Assembly (NCBI GenBank): GCA_963675995.2
Contig: CAXXIY010000001.1
Coordinates: 3,038,001-3,102,000 of the forward strand
DNA from: JAAFHB01 sp963675995
Lineage (GTDB): Bacteria; Bacteroidota; Bacteroidia; Bacteroidales; Prolixibacteraceae
Length of the DNA stretch: 64,000 nucleotides
Direction: 5' to 3'
Shown piece after piece: positions 52,384 to 61,855 of this stretch. The notes under the pieces are model-generated. The model saw nothing but the letters and a program-made list of their open reading frames with translations, had not been told where the DNA came from and ran no database searches. A program made the translations under genes and the position numbers. Each line of letters starts with the position of its first letter. Position 1 is the first letter of the stretch.

Positions 52384-53379
52384 ATGGAAATGCCTGATTT
52401 GTCAACAAGCTATTTAGGGCTTCACCTAAAAAATCCGATTATTATAGGAAGCAGCGGACTTACCGATACTGTCGCTAAGGTCGTTCATCTCGAAGCAATG
52501 GGCGCTGGTGCGGTTGTATTGAAATCACTTTTTGAGGAGGAGATCATTATGGAGATGGAGGAGACCATCCATACCATGACGAATCGAAATTTTGTCTTTC
52601 CGGAGACAATGGATTATATGGAAACGATTGTAAAAGAGGATATTTTGATTAACTATCTGCAGTTGATCACCGAATCAAAAAAGGCCGTAGGAATTCCCGT
52701 AATTGCCAGTATTAATTGTGTGAGTTCACAGAAATGGACCTATTTTGCCAAAGAGATCGAAAAGGCAGGCGCCGATGCGCTGGAACTCAATCTTTTTTTC
52801 CTCCCTTCGGATCATCTGCGCGGAGAGAAAGAGGTACTGGAGTCGACGCTGGAAATCATATCGAAGGTGAAAGGGTGCCTTAAGATTCCTGTTACCTTGA
52901 AAATTAGTCCGTTTCAATCGAATTTAATCCGGTATGCCCAATATATCGATCAGGCAGGGGTCGATGGAATGGTCCTGTTTAACCGTTCGTGGTTACCCGA
53001 TATTGATATCAATCAGCTCGTAATCTCCTCCGGATTTGTACTAAGCTCACCTTCTGATCTGGGGAGTACGCTTCGTTGGGTTTCTATCCTTTCGGGACGT
53101 GTGAATTGCGACATTTCTGCATCAACAGGAATTCATGACGGTGCTGGTCTAATTAAGCAGATCCTGGCCGGAGCAAAGGCTTGTCAGGTTGTTTCATCTT
53201 TGTATATCCATGATTTGGATCAGATTGGTAAGATGACGGAAGAACTTACAAAATGGATGGCTACTCACGAGTTTAAATCTATCGAGGAGTTCAGGGGACG
53301 TTTAAGTCAAACCAACAGTGGTAATCCTGCAGCCTGGGAGCGTGTACAGTTTATGAAGCACTTCCGGAATTTTATTTAG
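52384..53379 (+). CDS. Dihydroorotate dehydrogenase-like FMN protein
   Basis: A 331-residue TIM-barrel flavoprotein of the DHOD-like family. LHLKNPIIIGSSGLTD opens the barrel, with VIASINCVS, ADALELNLFFLP, VTLKISPF, and INCVSSQKW as family segments. Position 240-270 (DISASTGIHDGAGLIKQIL) forms the FMN phosphate site. True PyrD enzymes use the same fold; this group, often labelled dihydroorotate-dehydrogenase-like, is thought to act on other substrates. It stands alone with its own terminator. Confidence 0.82.
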   Translation: MEMPDLSTSYLGLHLKNPIIIGSSGLTDTVAKVVHLEAMGAGAVVLKSLFEEEIIMEMEETIHTMTNRNFVFPETMDYMETIVKEDILINYLQLITESKKAVGIPVIASINCVSSQKWTYFAKEIEKAGADALELNLFFLPSDHLRGEKEVLESTLEIISKVKGCLKIPVTLKISPFQSNLIRYAQYIDQAGVDGMVLFNRSWLPDIDINQLVISSGFVLSSPSDLGSTLRWVSILSGRVNCDISASTGIHDGAGLIKQILAGAKACQVVSSLYIHDLDQIGKMTEELTKWMATHEFKSIEEFRGRLSQTNSGNPAAWERVQFMKHFRNFI

Positions 53380-53408
53380 ATTAAAACGTCACAAGTTCAA
53401 AAAAAAAT

Positions 53409-53449
53409 AAGGGGGAATGTGCCTTTGAACAGAGCCATTCCCCCCTTTT
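53409..53449. terminator. Terminator between convergent DHOD-like and tonB-like genes
   Basis: AAGGGGGAATG (53409-53419) pairs with CATTCCCCCCTT (53436-53447, one extra C bulged), followed by a T run. It serves the plus-strand gene and, by the A run on the left, the minus-strand gene as well. Confidence 0.75.
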
Positions 53450-53476
53450 GTATTTAAGACTTTACATGCTTTACTT

Positions 53477-54238
53477 CTATTGTGCCAGGAAAAGATAGGT
53501 AATTGTCCCTTTTTGTTTTTCAGGCGCTTTAGGGTCATCGTTAAACCAGGTTTTCTCAGCAGCCTGTTTGGCATAAGCCATAATGGTCATATCGCTGATA
53601 TTGGGATTTGACCGGGGTTCCGCTCTCAGTACTTTCCCATCGCGACCAACTACAATATCAACGATCACCTCACCACCCCCCTCGGCAAGATATACGGGAA
53701 TGGGTAATATCGCATGGTAACGGTTCTCAAGCGAATAGTGGATATTTGATTTCCCTTTAAAGTTCGATTGTTTAACCTCTTCACGCGTTTTTCCCTCCGT
53801 ATTATCGACGGGCATTGGGATATCGCCAATCTCAGGAATTTTCTTGGATAGTGTTTGGTTCACATCACTCACGAGTTTTTTTGCTGCGGCAATCTCATTA
53901 TTATATGCTTTGTCAAAGAATGGATCGCTCGAGTGAGTTGCACGGTTATCAGACCCCTTCGCTGCATCGTTGACGGCCCGGTTCGAGTTTAACTTATTTA
54001 ACCCTGCCATTTTTTGGGTTGCAACTGGTGCTACTTCCTGTTGTGCTTTCTTCTCCTTTTCCGGTTCCGGGAGCTTTGTCTCCAGTTCCGAAAGATCTAA
54101 AACAACAGTGTCCTGAGGCGCAGGATCCATTAAATCCAATTGAGAAAGAAGCAGAAAAATTAATAGAAGGATATGGAAAACCAGCGTGGCAATTACCCCG
54201 TAGATATTGTGTTTATATATTTCGTTTATTTTTCTCAT
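53477..54238 (-). CDS. TonB-family energy-transducing protein
   Basis: A 253-residue inner-membrane protein from the ATG at 54238. One N-terminal helix (YGVIATLVFHILLLIFLLLS), a Pro/Glu/Lys-rich periplasmic stretch, and a C-terminal TonB-type fold (GGEVIVDIVVGRDGKVL, KAPEKQKG). It would carry proton-motive energy to outer-membrane transporters such as the SusC protein at 34449. ExbB/ExbD are not in the window. Confidence 0.75.
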   Translation of the reverse strand: MRKINEIYKHNIYGVIATLVFHILLLIFLLLSQLDLMDPAPQDTVVLDLSELETKLPEPEKEKKAQQEVAPVATQKMAGLNKLNSNRAVNDAAKGSDNRATHSSDPFFDKAYNNEIAAAKKLVSDVNQTLSKKIPEIGDIPMPVDNTEGKTREEVKQSNFKGKSNIHYSLENRYHAILPIPVYLAEGGGEVIVDIVVGRDGKVLRAEPRSNPNISDMTIMAYAKQAAEKTWFNDDPKAPEKQKGTITYLFLAQ

Positions 54239-54336
54239 TTGCGCGGGCAAAAATAAGCAATATAAAATAAATAAAGCTGCCGGAGTATTATCCCATTCGC
54301 CATATAATAAACAATAGTTGCAAAAACTGTTAAATA

Positions 54337-56436
54337 CTATTGGATGGTAATTGTCCTGCCCGCTTCACCCTGTTTAGGGAGCACAACCAATATCGTGGTC
54401 AGATCCTTTTCCTGATCAAATGTAACTGCTCCTCCTGATTTTATTGTGGTTATGCCATTGATGGTTATTTTTATATTTGATTGCAGATGAGTGGGATCTG
54501 AAATATTTAACGCCTCTTTCCCATTTTTTGATGTAAAAAGAACAACACATGGATGATCGGTTGTCATGATCAACTTTTGAGTAAGAGGGCAAGAACCTTT
54601 CTGATGAAAAACGATTCCCGTTAGGGCTCCATTTTTGGATTTGACCGACTGCAGCTCCTTCGTATTGGATATGATTTCAAACTCAGCGGCTGACTTCTCA
54701 ATATTTTCAGGAGATGCTCCTGGGAGGACGATATAGGAATAGCTTCCATTCTGAGGCCTGATTCCATGATCATACCATAGCTGGAAAACAGAAGTATTTA
54801 TTTTCTTATCGGACATTGGACCCATTACGTAGCTCCATGCTCCGGTTCTGGTCTCATTTTCAAGGCTCAGTTTTGCCGTGCCGGGAAAGTAATAGCCCCA
54901 GTTATCATGAATGACCCATTTAATGTTTTGAAGCTGATGCATACCGCTGTTCAAAACTGAAGGTTTCCTGTTCTGTGAGATCAGAACTTCGCCCTTCAAA
55001 AAACTTTGGTTCACAGTAGTAGCGACTGACTTGTCCAAATTGGTTTTTAGACCAGCACCAAGGCATATGATTGCATCATTAAAAAAGAACCACGATTTTG
55101 CCGCAAATAGGCTGTCTCGGTTGTATTGCATGGTTGCAACACCATTTAATCCATCGGAGACACCGCCTACGAAATCACTTTTAATCCGGTAACCCGAAGC
55201 GGTTAAAACAGCCAGGTCGCTGTCGTCCTGAAAAGTGGTTGTCCCTGGTATTTTTTTCCAGTCCCAGAAAGGGAAAATATCGGTGTATTCATCACCGGAC
55301 TGGTAAAAGTAGGTGGCGCCATCTCCAAGATGATAGCCCTGAATATTTTCGCTGTTGCACGTTTCTGCTCCCGCGACCCTGTTCGAAGCCATTTTTACTG
55401 AGCTGTAAAATCGTGTGCGATGGTGAATGGTCATGTCAGAGCGCCAGAAATGGATATTTCCATCGAAATCGTCAAGTGCTGTATCATATTGTCGATGAAA
55501 GAGTGTATCCACCTTTGAAAATGTTTTATAGACCTTCGCCAGCATTTGGGCTTTCTCAGTTTGTGCATTGGGAAATAGCTGCCTTCCGCACGCACTGATA
55601 TCAAATTTATCTTTCCAGACTACCCACCTAAGCCCGTTTAACAGATAATTACGCAGATTCTCTATTTTAGGGGGATCAAAAGCGAATGGAGTTCCCCTGA
55701 AAATAATAGCCCAATTGCACATATCTGTTGCAAAAGCGAGTCCGTAATTCCCAAACTGTTGCTGAGGTCCATGCTGATGGAACGAAAAATCGGGTTGAAT
55801 CCCTTCCCTTTCTGTGATCGTGATCTCTTCTGAAATTGCTTTCGCTGCAAGCTCAATAGATTTAAAATCATTTGTTAACAGGCTTCTGTAGATCACATTT
55901 TGTGCCAGCCAGACTTTATTCTGACCCGTTAGTCCCATTTTAGACCTGTTAAGAATTTTCAATCCATCTGAGAGCTCCTGATCCCGGAGTTCATCCTTTA
56001 GCAATACCATAATTTGGCCCAGTAGTTGAGGAACCCCAATTTCGGGGTACCACCAATTGGGATTTATATAATCGTTCTTCAGCCAATGGTTCAGCACAGC
56101 AAAAAGAGGTTTTTTAAGTTTGGCATTGTTAAAATAGGAACTTTGGGGCGATTCCCAGGATATAGCCATATCTAACAGGCGGTTGAGGTGTGGATATGCC
56201 TGCCAGAGCCCGCGTGTTTTGTCGTTGTAATTGAGATCCGAAAAACTTCCGTCAGGCTGAATCAATAATAGCAACTGAGCGATGCTTTCATCTTTAATTT
56301 TGTTGGAAAGTAGGTTGTTCGTCAGATTTTTACGCAATATCCCCATTGCAGAATCCTCGGAGGGGTGATTAATTGAGGCACCAAATCCCGTGAAAAACAA
56401 GAAACAGAAACTGAAAAGGACAAATATCTTAGACAT
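54337..56436 (-). CDS. PL8-family polysaccharide lyase, secreted
   Basis: A 699-residue lyase with signal peptide MSKIFVLFSFCFLFFTGFG. Helical toroid domain with NWWYPEIGVPQLLGQIM, and the catalytic His/Tyr segment FSFHQHGPQQQFGNYGLAFA; RVAGAETCNSENIQGYHLGD carries the Arg and Asn-Ser-Glu-Asn motif of PL8. A beta-sandwich follows. PL8 enzymes eliminate chondroitin, hyaluronan or xanthan; which one cannot be told. It lies apart from other CAZymes, between the TonB-like gene and topoisomerase III. Confidence 0.87.
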   Translation of the reverse strand: MSKIFVLFSFCFLFFTGFGASINHPSEDSAMGILRKNLTNNLLSNKIKDESIAQLLLLIQPDGSFSDLNYNDKTRGLWQAYPHLNRLLDMAISWESPQSSYFNNAKLKKPLFAVLNHWLKNDYINPNWWYPEIGVPQLLGQIMVLLKDELRDQELSDGLKILNRSKMGLTGQNKVWLAQNVIYRSLLTNDFKSIELAAKAISEEITITEREGIQPDFSFHQHGPQQQFGNYGLAFATDMCNWAIIFRGTPFAFDPPKIENLRNYLLNGLRWVVWKDKFDISACGRQLFPNAQTEKAQMLAKVYKTFSKVDTLFHRQYDTALDDFDGNIHFWRSDMTIHHRTRFYSSVKMASNRVAGAETCNSENIQGYHLGDGATYFYQSGDEYTDIFPFWDWKKIPGTTTFQDDSDLAVLTASGYRIKSDFVGGVSDGLNGVATMQYNRDSLFAAKSWFFFNDAIICLGAGLKTNLDKSVATTVNQSFLKGEVLISQNRKPSVLNSGMHQLQNIKWVIHDNWGYYFPGTAKLSLENETRTGAWSYVMGPMSDKKINTSVFQLWYDHGIRPQNGSYSYIVLPGASPENIEKSAAEFEIISNTKELQSVKSKNGALTGIVFHQKGSCPLTQKLIMTTDHPCVVLFTSKNGKEALNISDPTHLQSNIKITINGITTIKSGGAVTFDQEKDLTTILVVLPKQGEAGRTITIQ

Positions 56437-56536
56437 ATTTTATTTTTGAATTGCAGGTATTCTGGGTTATTCCGGAGTATTTACGGGTTAAAACTATAAA
56501 AAAAGTACTTACCTGATTGGCAATACTAAGTAATGG

Positions 56537-56544
56537 CAAATTTA
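56537..56544 (-). promoter_or_regulatory. Possible -7 box of the PL8 gene
   Basis: TAAATTTG on the minus strand (complement of 56537-56544) fits TAnnTTTG about 100 bases before the PL8 ATG. The -33 element is not clear. Confidence 0.3.
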
Positions 56545-56661
56545 CAATATTTGATTGTGGTAATTCGATTGTGATACCGGTCATTCCTAATAAATTTTGA
56601 ATCTGGTTTTCCTTTCCTGCCAAAGAAGCGTACTTTTGATCCTTGAACTGAAATTGAAAAC

Positions 56662-59037
56662 GTGAGAGTTTGTATCGCTGAAAAACCGAGTGTTGCCAAA
56701 GAAATTGCTGCAATTATCGGGGCTAAAAACCGGATGGAGGGCTATTTTGAGGGAAACGGTTATCAGGTGACCTGGACATTCGGCCATCTTTGCACCTTAA
56801 AAGAGCCACACGATTATACCGATAAATGGAAAACGTGGGATATGCGGATGCTCCCCATGTTGCCGGAAAGATTTGGTATTAAGCTGATTAACGACAATGG
56901 TGTTAAAAAACAGTTCGGCATCATTGAAAAACTCGTGAATCATGCCGATGAGGTGATTAATTGCGGTGATGCTGGCCAGGAGGGTGAATTAATCCAGCGA
57001 TGGGTTCTCTCCAAAGCTGGTAATGATAAGCCATTGAAGCGGTTATGGATCTCTTCATTGACCGAAGAGGCGATAAAGGAGGGATTTGACCATTTGCGTG
57101 ATGGACGTGAATTTGATAATCTGTACGCTGCAGGTAGCGCCAGGGCCATTGGCGACTGGTTGCTTGGTATGAATGCAACCCGACTTTATACCCTTAAATA
57201 TGGTCAGAACAAGCAGGTGCTTTCTATTGGAAGAGTTCAAACACCCACTCTTTCGTTAATTGTGAAACGTCAGCTCGAAATCGATCACTTTAAACCTGAG
57301 CCTTACTGGGAGCTTAAAACTAAATACCGTGAGGTGATCTTCTCCGCTACGACGGGTCGGTTTGCTTCTGTACAAGAGGGATCGGTTAAATTGGCTGAGA
57401 TTAGCGGCTATGAATTTTATGTCGTCTCGTATGAGCGAAAAACAGGCGCTGAAGCACCTCCAAGGCTTTTCGACCTTACCTCACTTCAGGTCGATGGTAA
57501 CCGACGTTTCGGATTTACTGCAGAAGAAACGCTGCGTTTGATACAAAGTTTATATGAGAAAAAACTTACGACTTATCCACGCGTCGATACGACCTACCTT
57601 TCGGAGGATATCTATCCGAAAGTACCTGGTATATTATCGAAATTAACAACCTATCAGGAATATACAGCACCATTGCTTCTGACAAAGATCAAAAAGTCGC
57701 CTAAGATATTTGATGATCAAAAGATTACCGATCACCATGCCATCATTCCAACGGGAGTAATATCCAATTCGCTGACCCCGGACGAGCGAAAAGTTTATGA
57801 TATGGTTGCCCGCCGCTTTATCTGCGTTTTCTATCCCGATTGCAAAGTTTCGAATGTCGTGGTTCTGGGAGAGGTCAATAAGGTGGAGTTTAAGGCTTCA
57901 GGTAAGCAGATCCTGGAACCCGGCTGGAGGGTGGTCTACAAGGACGATTCAGGAAAAGCAGCTGCAGATGAAAATATCCTCCCGGTATTCCTAAGAGGGG
58001 AGCATGGGCCACATGAGCCCGAATTGTCTGAAAAGATGACACAGCCTCCCAAGCATTACACCGAGGCTACGCTCCTCCGGGCAATGGAAACCGCAGGGAA
58101 AAGTGTGGATGACGAGGAACTTCGCGACCTTCTAAAACAAAATGGGATTGGACGTCCTTCGACAAGGGCAAACATTATCGAAACATTGTTCAGACGTAAA
58201 TATATCTCTCGCGATAAGAAAAAAATTGTGGCCAATCCTACGGGGATTGAGTTAATTCAAATTATCGAAAACGAACTGTTAAAATCGGCTGAACTAACCG
58301 GCATCTGGGAAAAAAAACTGAGACAGATTGAGCAGGGAGAATACGAAATTGCAGCCTTCATGGTTGAACTGAAAGAGATGGTTTCGGATATAGTCCAACA
58401 GGTTAAACAATCAGTCGGTAAGACGATTACAGTGGTTGACCGGGAAGAGAAGGTCGTACCTGAACCGGTCATAAGACCTGAAAAAAAGAGTAGAACCAAA
58501 TCTGCGGAGGTGAACGATGCGATGGTGTGTCCCAGGTGTAAAAAGGGGGAGGTTGTGAAAGGGAAAAATTCATGGGGATGTACCGCCTACCGCGATGGAT
58601 GCGATTTTAGACTTCCGTTTAACTATGAAGGGAAGAAGTTAAGTGACAGTAATGTCAAAGCCTTGTGCCGAAAAGGGAGAAGTAACGAGATCTCGGTTAT
58701 ACAGCCGGACGGGAAAATTGTTGCTGGTAATTTGCTGTTTAATAGCGACTATACTCTTATATTTGAGCAAAAGGCAGCCGGGGAGTTACTTTGTCCGCAA
58801 TGCAAAAATGGATTGATTGTGAAGGGAAAGTTGGCCTGGGGATGCACCGCTTTTCGCAACGGTTGCCAATTGCGTGTTCCATTTGTCTTTATGGGAAAGG
58901 GATTATCCGATAGCCATATGGAGCAGTTAATTTTGAAAGGAAAGACATCGAGGATCAGTGGTTTTGTGGCTGACGGTGGACAGAAAAGGGATGGTCGGTT
59001 GATGTTCGATAAGAATTTCAGGGTGATTCTGGAATAA
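56662..59037 (+). CDS. topB: DNA topoisomerase III
   Basis: A 791-residue type IA topoisomerase that relaxes and decatenates DNA. It starts with GTG at 56662 (MRVCIAEKPSVAKEIAAIIG, the toprim domain). The active tyrosine is Tyr305 in LTTYPRVDTTYLS; DITDHHAIIPTG-like segment ITDHHAIIPTG follows. It is longer than the usual TopB because two C-terminal zinc-ribbon repeats are present (CPRCKKGEVVKGKNSWGC and CPQCKNGLIVKGKLAWGC), each followed by a topoisomerase C-terminal repeat. Confidence 0.93.
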   Translation: MRVCIAEKPSVAKEIAAIIGAKNRMEGYFEGNGYQVTWTFGHLCTLKEPHDYTDKWKTWDMRMLPMLPERFGIKLINDNGVKKQFGIIEKLVNHADEVINCGDAGQEGELIQRWVLSKAGNDKPLKRLWISSLTEEAIKEGFDHLRDGREFDNLYAAGSARAIGDWLLGMNATRLYTLKYGQNKQVLSIGRVQTPTLSLIVKRQLEIDHFKPEPYWELKTKYREVIFSATTGRFASVQEGSVKLAEISGYEFYVVSYERKTGAEAPPRLFDLTSLQVDGNRRFGFTAEETLRLIQSLYEKKLTTYPRVDTTYLSEDIYPKVPGILSKLTTYQEYTAPLLLTKIKKSPKIFDDQKITDHHAIIPTGVISNSLTPDERKVYDMVARRFICVFYPDCKVSNVVVLGEVNKVEFKASGKQILEPGWRVVYKDDSGKAAADENILPVFLRGEHGPHEPELSEKMTQPPKHYTEATLLRAMETAGKSVDDEELRDLLKQNGIGRPSTRANIIETLFRRKYISRDKKKIVANPTGIELIQIIENELLKSAELTGIWEKKLRQIEQGEYEIAAFMVELKEMVSDIVQQVKQSVGKTITVVDREEKVVPEPVIRPEKKSRTKSAEVNDAMVCPRCKKGEVVKGKNSWGCTAYRDGCDFRLPFNYEGKKLSDSNVKALCRKGRSNEISVIQPDGKIVAGNLLFNSDYTLIFEQKAAGELLCPQCKNGLIVKGKLAWGCTAFRNGCQLRVPFVFMGKGLSDSHMEQLILKGKTSRISGFVADGGQKRDGRLMFDKNFRVILE

Positions 59038-59166
59038 GATATTCTTTTTTGCTGGCAACACCTCAAATCAAGCCGGAGATTCTTAATCAACAAAATATCT
59101 TCACCGATATTGATGATTAAACTAACGCCACCACTTAAATAGGAGATTCAGCTGCTCTTTTTCCGG

Positions 59167-59859
59167 TCAGGAAATTTGTTTAACATTTGCGAATTTCCGC
59201 AGAAACCTGAAAAGTTCATTGGTTAGGTTTTCCAGCGCAGTAGGGATATCCCATTTTTCGGAGTCACGGGTATCCACAAAGTTGGAGATTGCCCTGATTT
59301 CGAGAAAGGGAACCTTCTCAAGAAGACAGACATAGAAGATCGCAGCACCTTCCATCGACTCGATATCGGGATCAAACGCCTGTTTTATTCTGTTAATACT
59401 CGCCGTTGTTCCATGGCTAATGTTTCCTGTAACTCCATTAACTTCAGCAAGTATGAGGTTTTCATATCGGTGCGGATTAATCAGTTTGCAATTCCGGAAA
59501 GGTGTTTCATCCGGATCTACAAATCCTGCATCAAAAATGGTTTTAAACTGATCGCCATCTTCAATTCCAAAGTCACAAAACTGTTCACTTCGAACATTCA
59601 CAACCGTACCAATTGAGATCTCATCCCTGAAACTTCCGGCAATTCCTGCGTTAATCACAAGGTCATAATTACAAAGATTCAGTGCCTTGGTAAGAAAATA
59701 GGTTGTAAAAGTAGTTCCTATTCCTGTGATGATAAGATCAATATCAAGATCGTACCATTTATAGTGGAAAACCGGGCCTATATTATTGGGAGCTTCTTTA
59801 AGGTTCTCGAAAAATTGATAAAGTTCAAAGCATGTTGCTCCTACAAAGAGAATTTTCAT
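59167..59859 (-). CDS. mqnB: Futalosine hydrolase
   Basis: A 230-residue nucleosidase of the MTA/futalosine hydrolase family. Start at 59859 (MKILFVGATCFELYQF), because the upstream frame to 60036 has no family similarity. Motifs: GIGTTFTTYFLTKAL, LVINAGIAGSF and SMEGAAIFYVCLL, with the catalytic Asp at RAISNFVDTRDSEKW. It releases dehypoxanthinylfutalosine from aminodeoxyfutalosine in the alternative menaquinone route. It suggests menaquinone-based respiration, in keeping with the NrfD-type module. Confidence 0.85.
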   Translation of the reverse strand: MKILFVGATCFELYQFFENLKEAPNNIGPVFHYKWYDLDIDLIITGIGTTFTTYFLTKALNLCNYDLVINAGIAGSFRDEISIGTVVNVRSEQFCDFGIEDGDQFKTIFDAGFVDPDETPFRNCKLINPHRYENLILAEVNGVTGNISHGTTASINRIKQAFDPDIESMEGAAIFYVCLLEKVPFLEIRAISNFVDTRDSEKWDIPTALENLTNELFRFLRKFANVKQIS

Positions 59860-60161
59860 CAGTGATGAATTCAATAAATGATAATTTACAAAAGTATAAT
59901 ATCGTTTCGTTAAACAATCAGTTTCTCCATTTACAATCGGGTTCTTTTTTATAATTCGGTCTAAAAATTTTGTTCTTTTGTACGCAGAATCGGTAAAAAA
60001 GTTTTCCGAACGGAAGGTTTTTCTTTTATTTTTCAAATATTATCAGATCAGACCGTTATTTGTGCTTTAAATTGGTAAAGATGGAGGTAAGGTCGGAAGA
60101 TTCCCGGTAAACTTTTAAGGGGTGTAATATGTTAAGATTTAGAATAGTTAAATAGATATTT

Positions 60162-60788
60162 ATGAAATTTTCCCTGAATAGTAAGGATAACGAGGGTTAT
60201 AGTAAGGTTGAGGTTCATCACAAGGAGAATATTTTGAAAATGGCGGAGCATTATCAGGAGATTTTAAAACTTCTTGGTGAGGATACTCAACGTGAAGGTT
60301 TGATTAAAACACCTGTCCGAATTTCGAAGGCGATGCAGTTCCTCACGCAGGGTTATAATATGGATCCGGAGAAGATTCTTAAATCTGCCATGTTCAAGGA
60401 AGATTACCGGCAGATGGTGATCGTAAAAGATATTGAGATCTACTCCCTCTGCGAGCATCATCTTCTTCCATTTTTTGGTAAAGCGTATGTCGCTTATATT
60501 CCAAACGGATACATCACCGGTTTAAGTAAGATCGCACGCGTGGTTGAGGCCTATTCGCGACGGTTACAGGTTCAGGAACGTCTTACGATGCAAATAAAGG
60601 AGTGTATCCAAAATACACTAAATCCGTTAGGGGTGGCGGTAGTAATCGAGGCAAAGCATATGTGTATGAGTATGAGGGGAATCGAAAAGCAAAATTCGGT
60701 AACCACCACTTCCGATTTTACGGGTGCATTTCAGAAGGAAGCTACACGTCAGGAGTTTATAAAGCTGATTAGTTCCGATCTCTCCTAA
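60162..60788 (+). CDS. folE: GTP cyclohydrolase I
   Basis: A 208-residue enzyme catalysing the first step of folate synthesis, GTP to dihydroneopterin triphosphate. YSLCEHHLLPFFGKAYVAYI contains the zinc-binding Cys and His pair; GLSKIARVVEAYSRRLQVQE and EAKHMCMSMRGI are family signatures. Complete and of normal length. Confidence 0.96.
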   Translation: MKFSLNSKDNEGYSKVEVHHKENILKMAEHYQEILKLLGEDTQREGLIKTPVRISKAMQFLTQGYNMDPEKILKSAMFKEDYRQMVIVKDIEIYSLCEHHLLPFFGKAYVAYIPNGYITGLSKIARVVEAYSRRLQVQERLTMQIKECIQNTLNPLGVAVVIEAKHMCMSMRGIEKQNSVTTTSDFTGAFQKEATRQEFIKLISSDLS

Positions 60789-60837
60789 GATGTTTTAATG
60801 TCATTTGATCGGATTAAGAGCGGGCGCCCTTTTTTTG

Positions 60838-60845
60838 TATCTTTG
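60838..60845 (+). promoter_or_regulatory. Possible -7 box of fabD
   Basis: TATCTTTG fits TAnnTTTG and lies 26 bases before the fabD ATG at 60872. The -33 element is not clear. Confidence 0.4.
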
Positions 60846-60871
60846 TGTCCAAAATTTTACAACATCAAATT

Positions 60872-61762
60872 ATGAAGGCATATGTTTTTCCGGGGCAGGG
60901 CGCCCAGTTTGTAGGAATGGGTAAGGACCTGTATGACAATTCACCGATGGCGCGTGAGTTATTCGAACGGGCGAACCAGCTGCTTGGTTTCCGCATTACT
61001 GATCTCATGTTTAATGGTACAGATGAGGATCTGAGGCAGACCAGGGTGACCCAACCTGCCATATTTCTCCATTCCGTACTTTTGGCAAAAACGCTGGGAG
61101 ATGATTTTAAACCCGATATGGTAGCGGGACATTCACTTGGTGAGTTTTCTGCACTTGTAACAAACGGTGCACTTTCGTTTGAAGATGGCCTTATGTTGGT
61201 TTCTAAACGGGCCTTGGCGATGCAAAAAGCGTGCGAAGCTGAGCCCTCCACAATGGCGGCCATCGTAGGTCTCGATGACCAGATTGTTGAGGAGATCTGC
61301 AGCGGTATTGACGAAGTGGTTGTACCTGCGAATTACAATTGTCCGGGTCAGCTGGTGATCTCAGGTTCAATTCAGGGGATTGATCTCGCTTGTGCAAAAC
61401 TGACTGAAGCGGGTGCAAAGAGGGCGATAAAATTGAGTGTGGGTGGTGCATTTCACTCCCCGCTGATGGAACCTGCCCGCGCAGAACTGGCCGAAGCAAT
61501 CAATTCCACAACTTTCAGTGCACCTGTTTGTCCGGTTTACCAAAATGTAAATGCGACACCTGTTTCAGATCCGGAGATGATTAAGTTGAATCTTATCGCT
61601 CAGCTTACTGCACCTGTACGATGGACTCAGACAGTCAGAAATATGATCGCTGACGGATGTACCTCGTTTACTGAAGTGGGGCCAGGGCAAGTATTGCAGG
61701 GACTTGTAAAAAAGGTTGATCGCTCGGTAACAACAGCAGGGATCAATACCTACCAGGGATAA
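60872..61762 (+). CDS. fabD: Malonyl-CoA:acyl carrier protein transacylase
   Basis: A 296-residue enzyme of fatty-acid synthesis. Start at 60872 (MKAYVFPGQGAQFVGMG); upstream residues to 60845 are not part of the family. Nucleophile Ser88 in AGHSLGEFSAL, and VGGAFHSPLM carries the His of the catalytic pair. Normal length. Confidence 0.96.
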   Translation: MKAYVFPGQGAQFVGMGKDLYDNSPMARELFERANQLLGFRITDLMFNGTDEDLRQTRVTQPAIFLHSVLLAKTLGDDFKPDMVAGHSLGEFSALVTNGALSFEDGLMLVSKRALAMQKACEAEPSTMAAIVGLDDQIVEEICSGIDEVVVPANYNCPGQLVISGSIQGIDLACAKLTEAGAKRAIKLSVGGAFHSPLMEPARAELAEAINSTTFSAPVCPVYQNVNATPVSDPEMIKLNLIAQLTAPVRWTQTVRNMIADGCTSFTEVGPGQVLQGLVKKVDRSVTTAGINTYQG

Positions 61763-61782
61763 TGCTCAGATAATAAAAAAAT

Positions 61783-61824
61783 AAAGACTTCCGGACAGTT
61801 CACACTAACACCGGAAGTCTTTTT
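61783..61824. terminator. Terminator after fabD, shared with the permease gene
   Basis: AAAGACTTCCGG (61783-61794) and its reverse complement CCGGAAGTCTTT (61811-61822), with a 16-base loop and a T run. It lies between convergent fabD and the uracil/xanthine permease gene. Confidence 0.85.
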
Positions 61825-61855
61825 AGTTTCTCCGAAAAATATGGTCTGTAAGGTA

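Noticed and set aside
60822..60829. GGGCGCCC followed by a T run as a folE terminator.
   Set aside because: The palindrome has four-base arms and no loop, too short for a stable hairpin.
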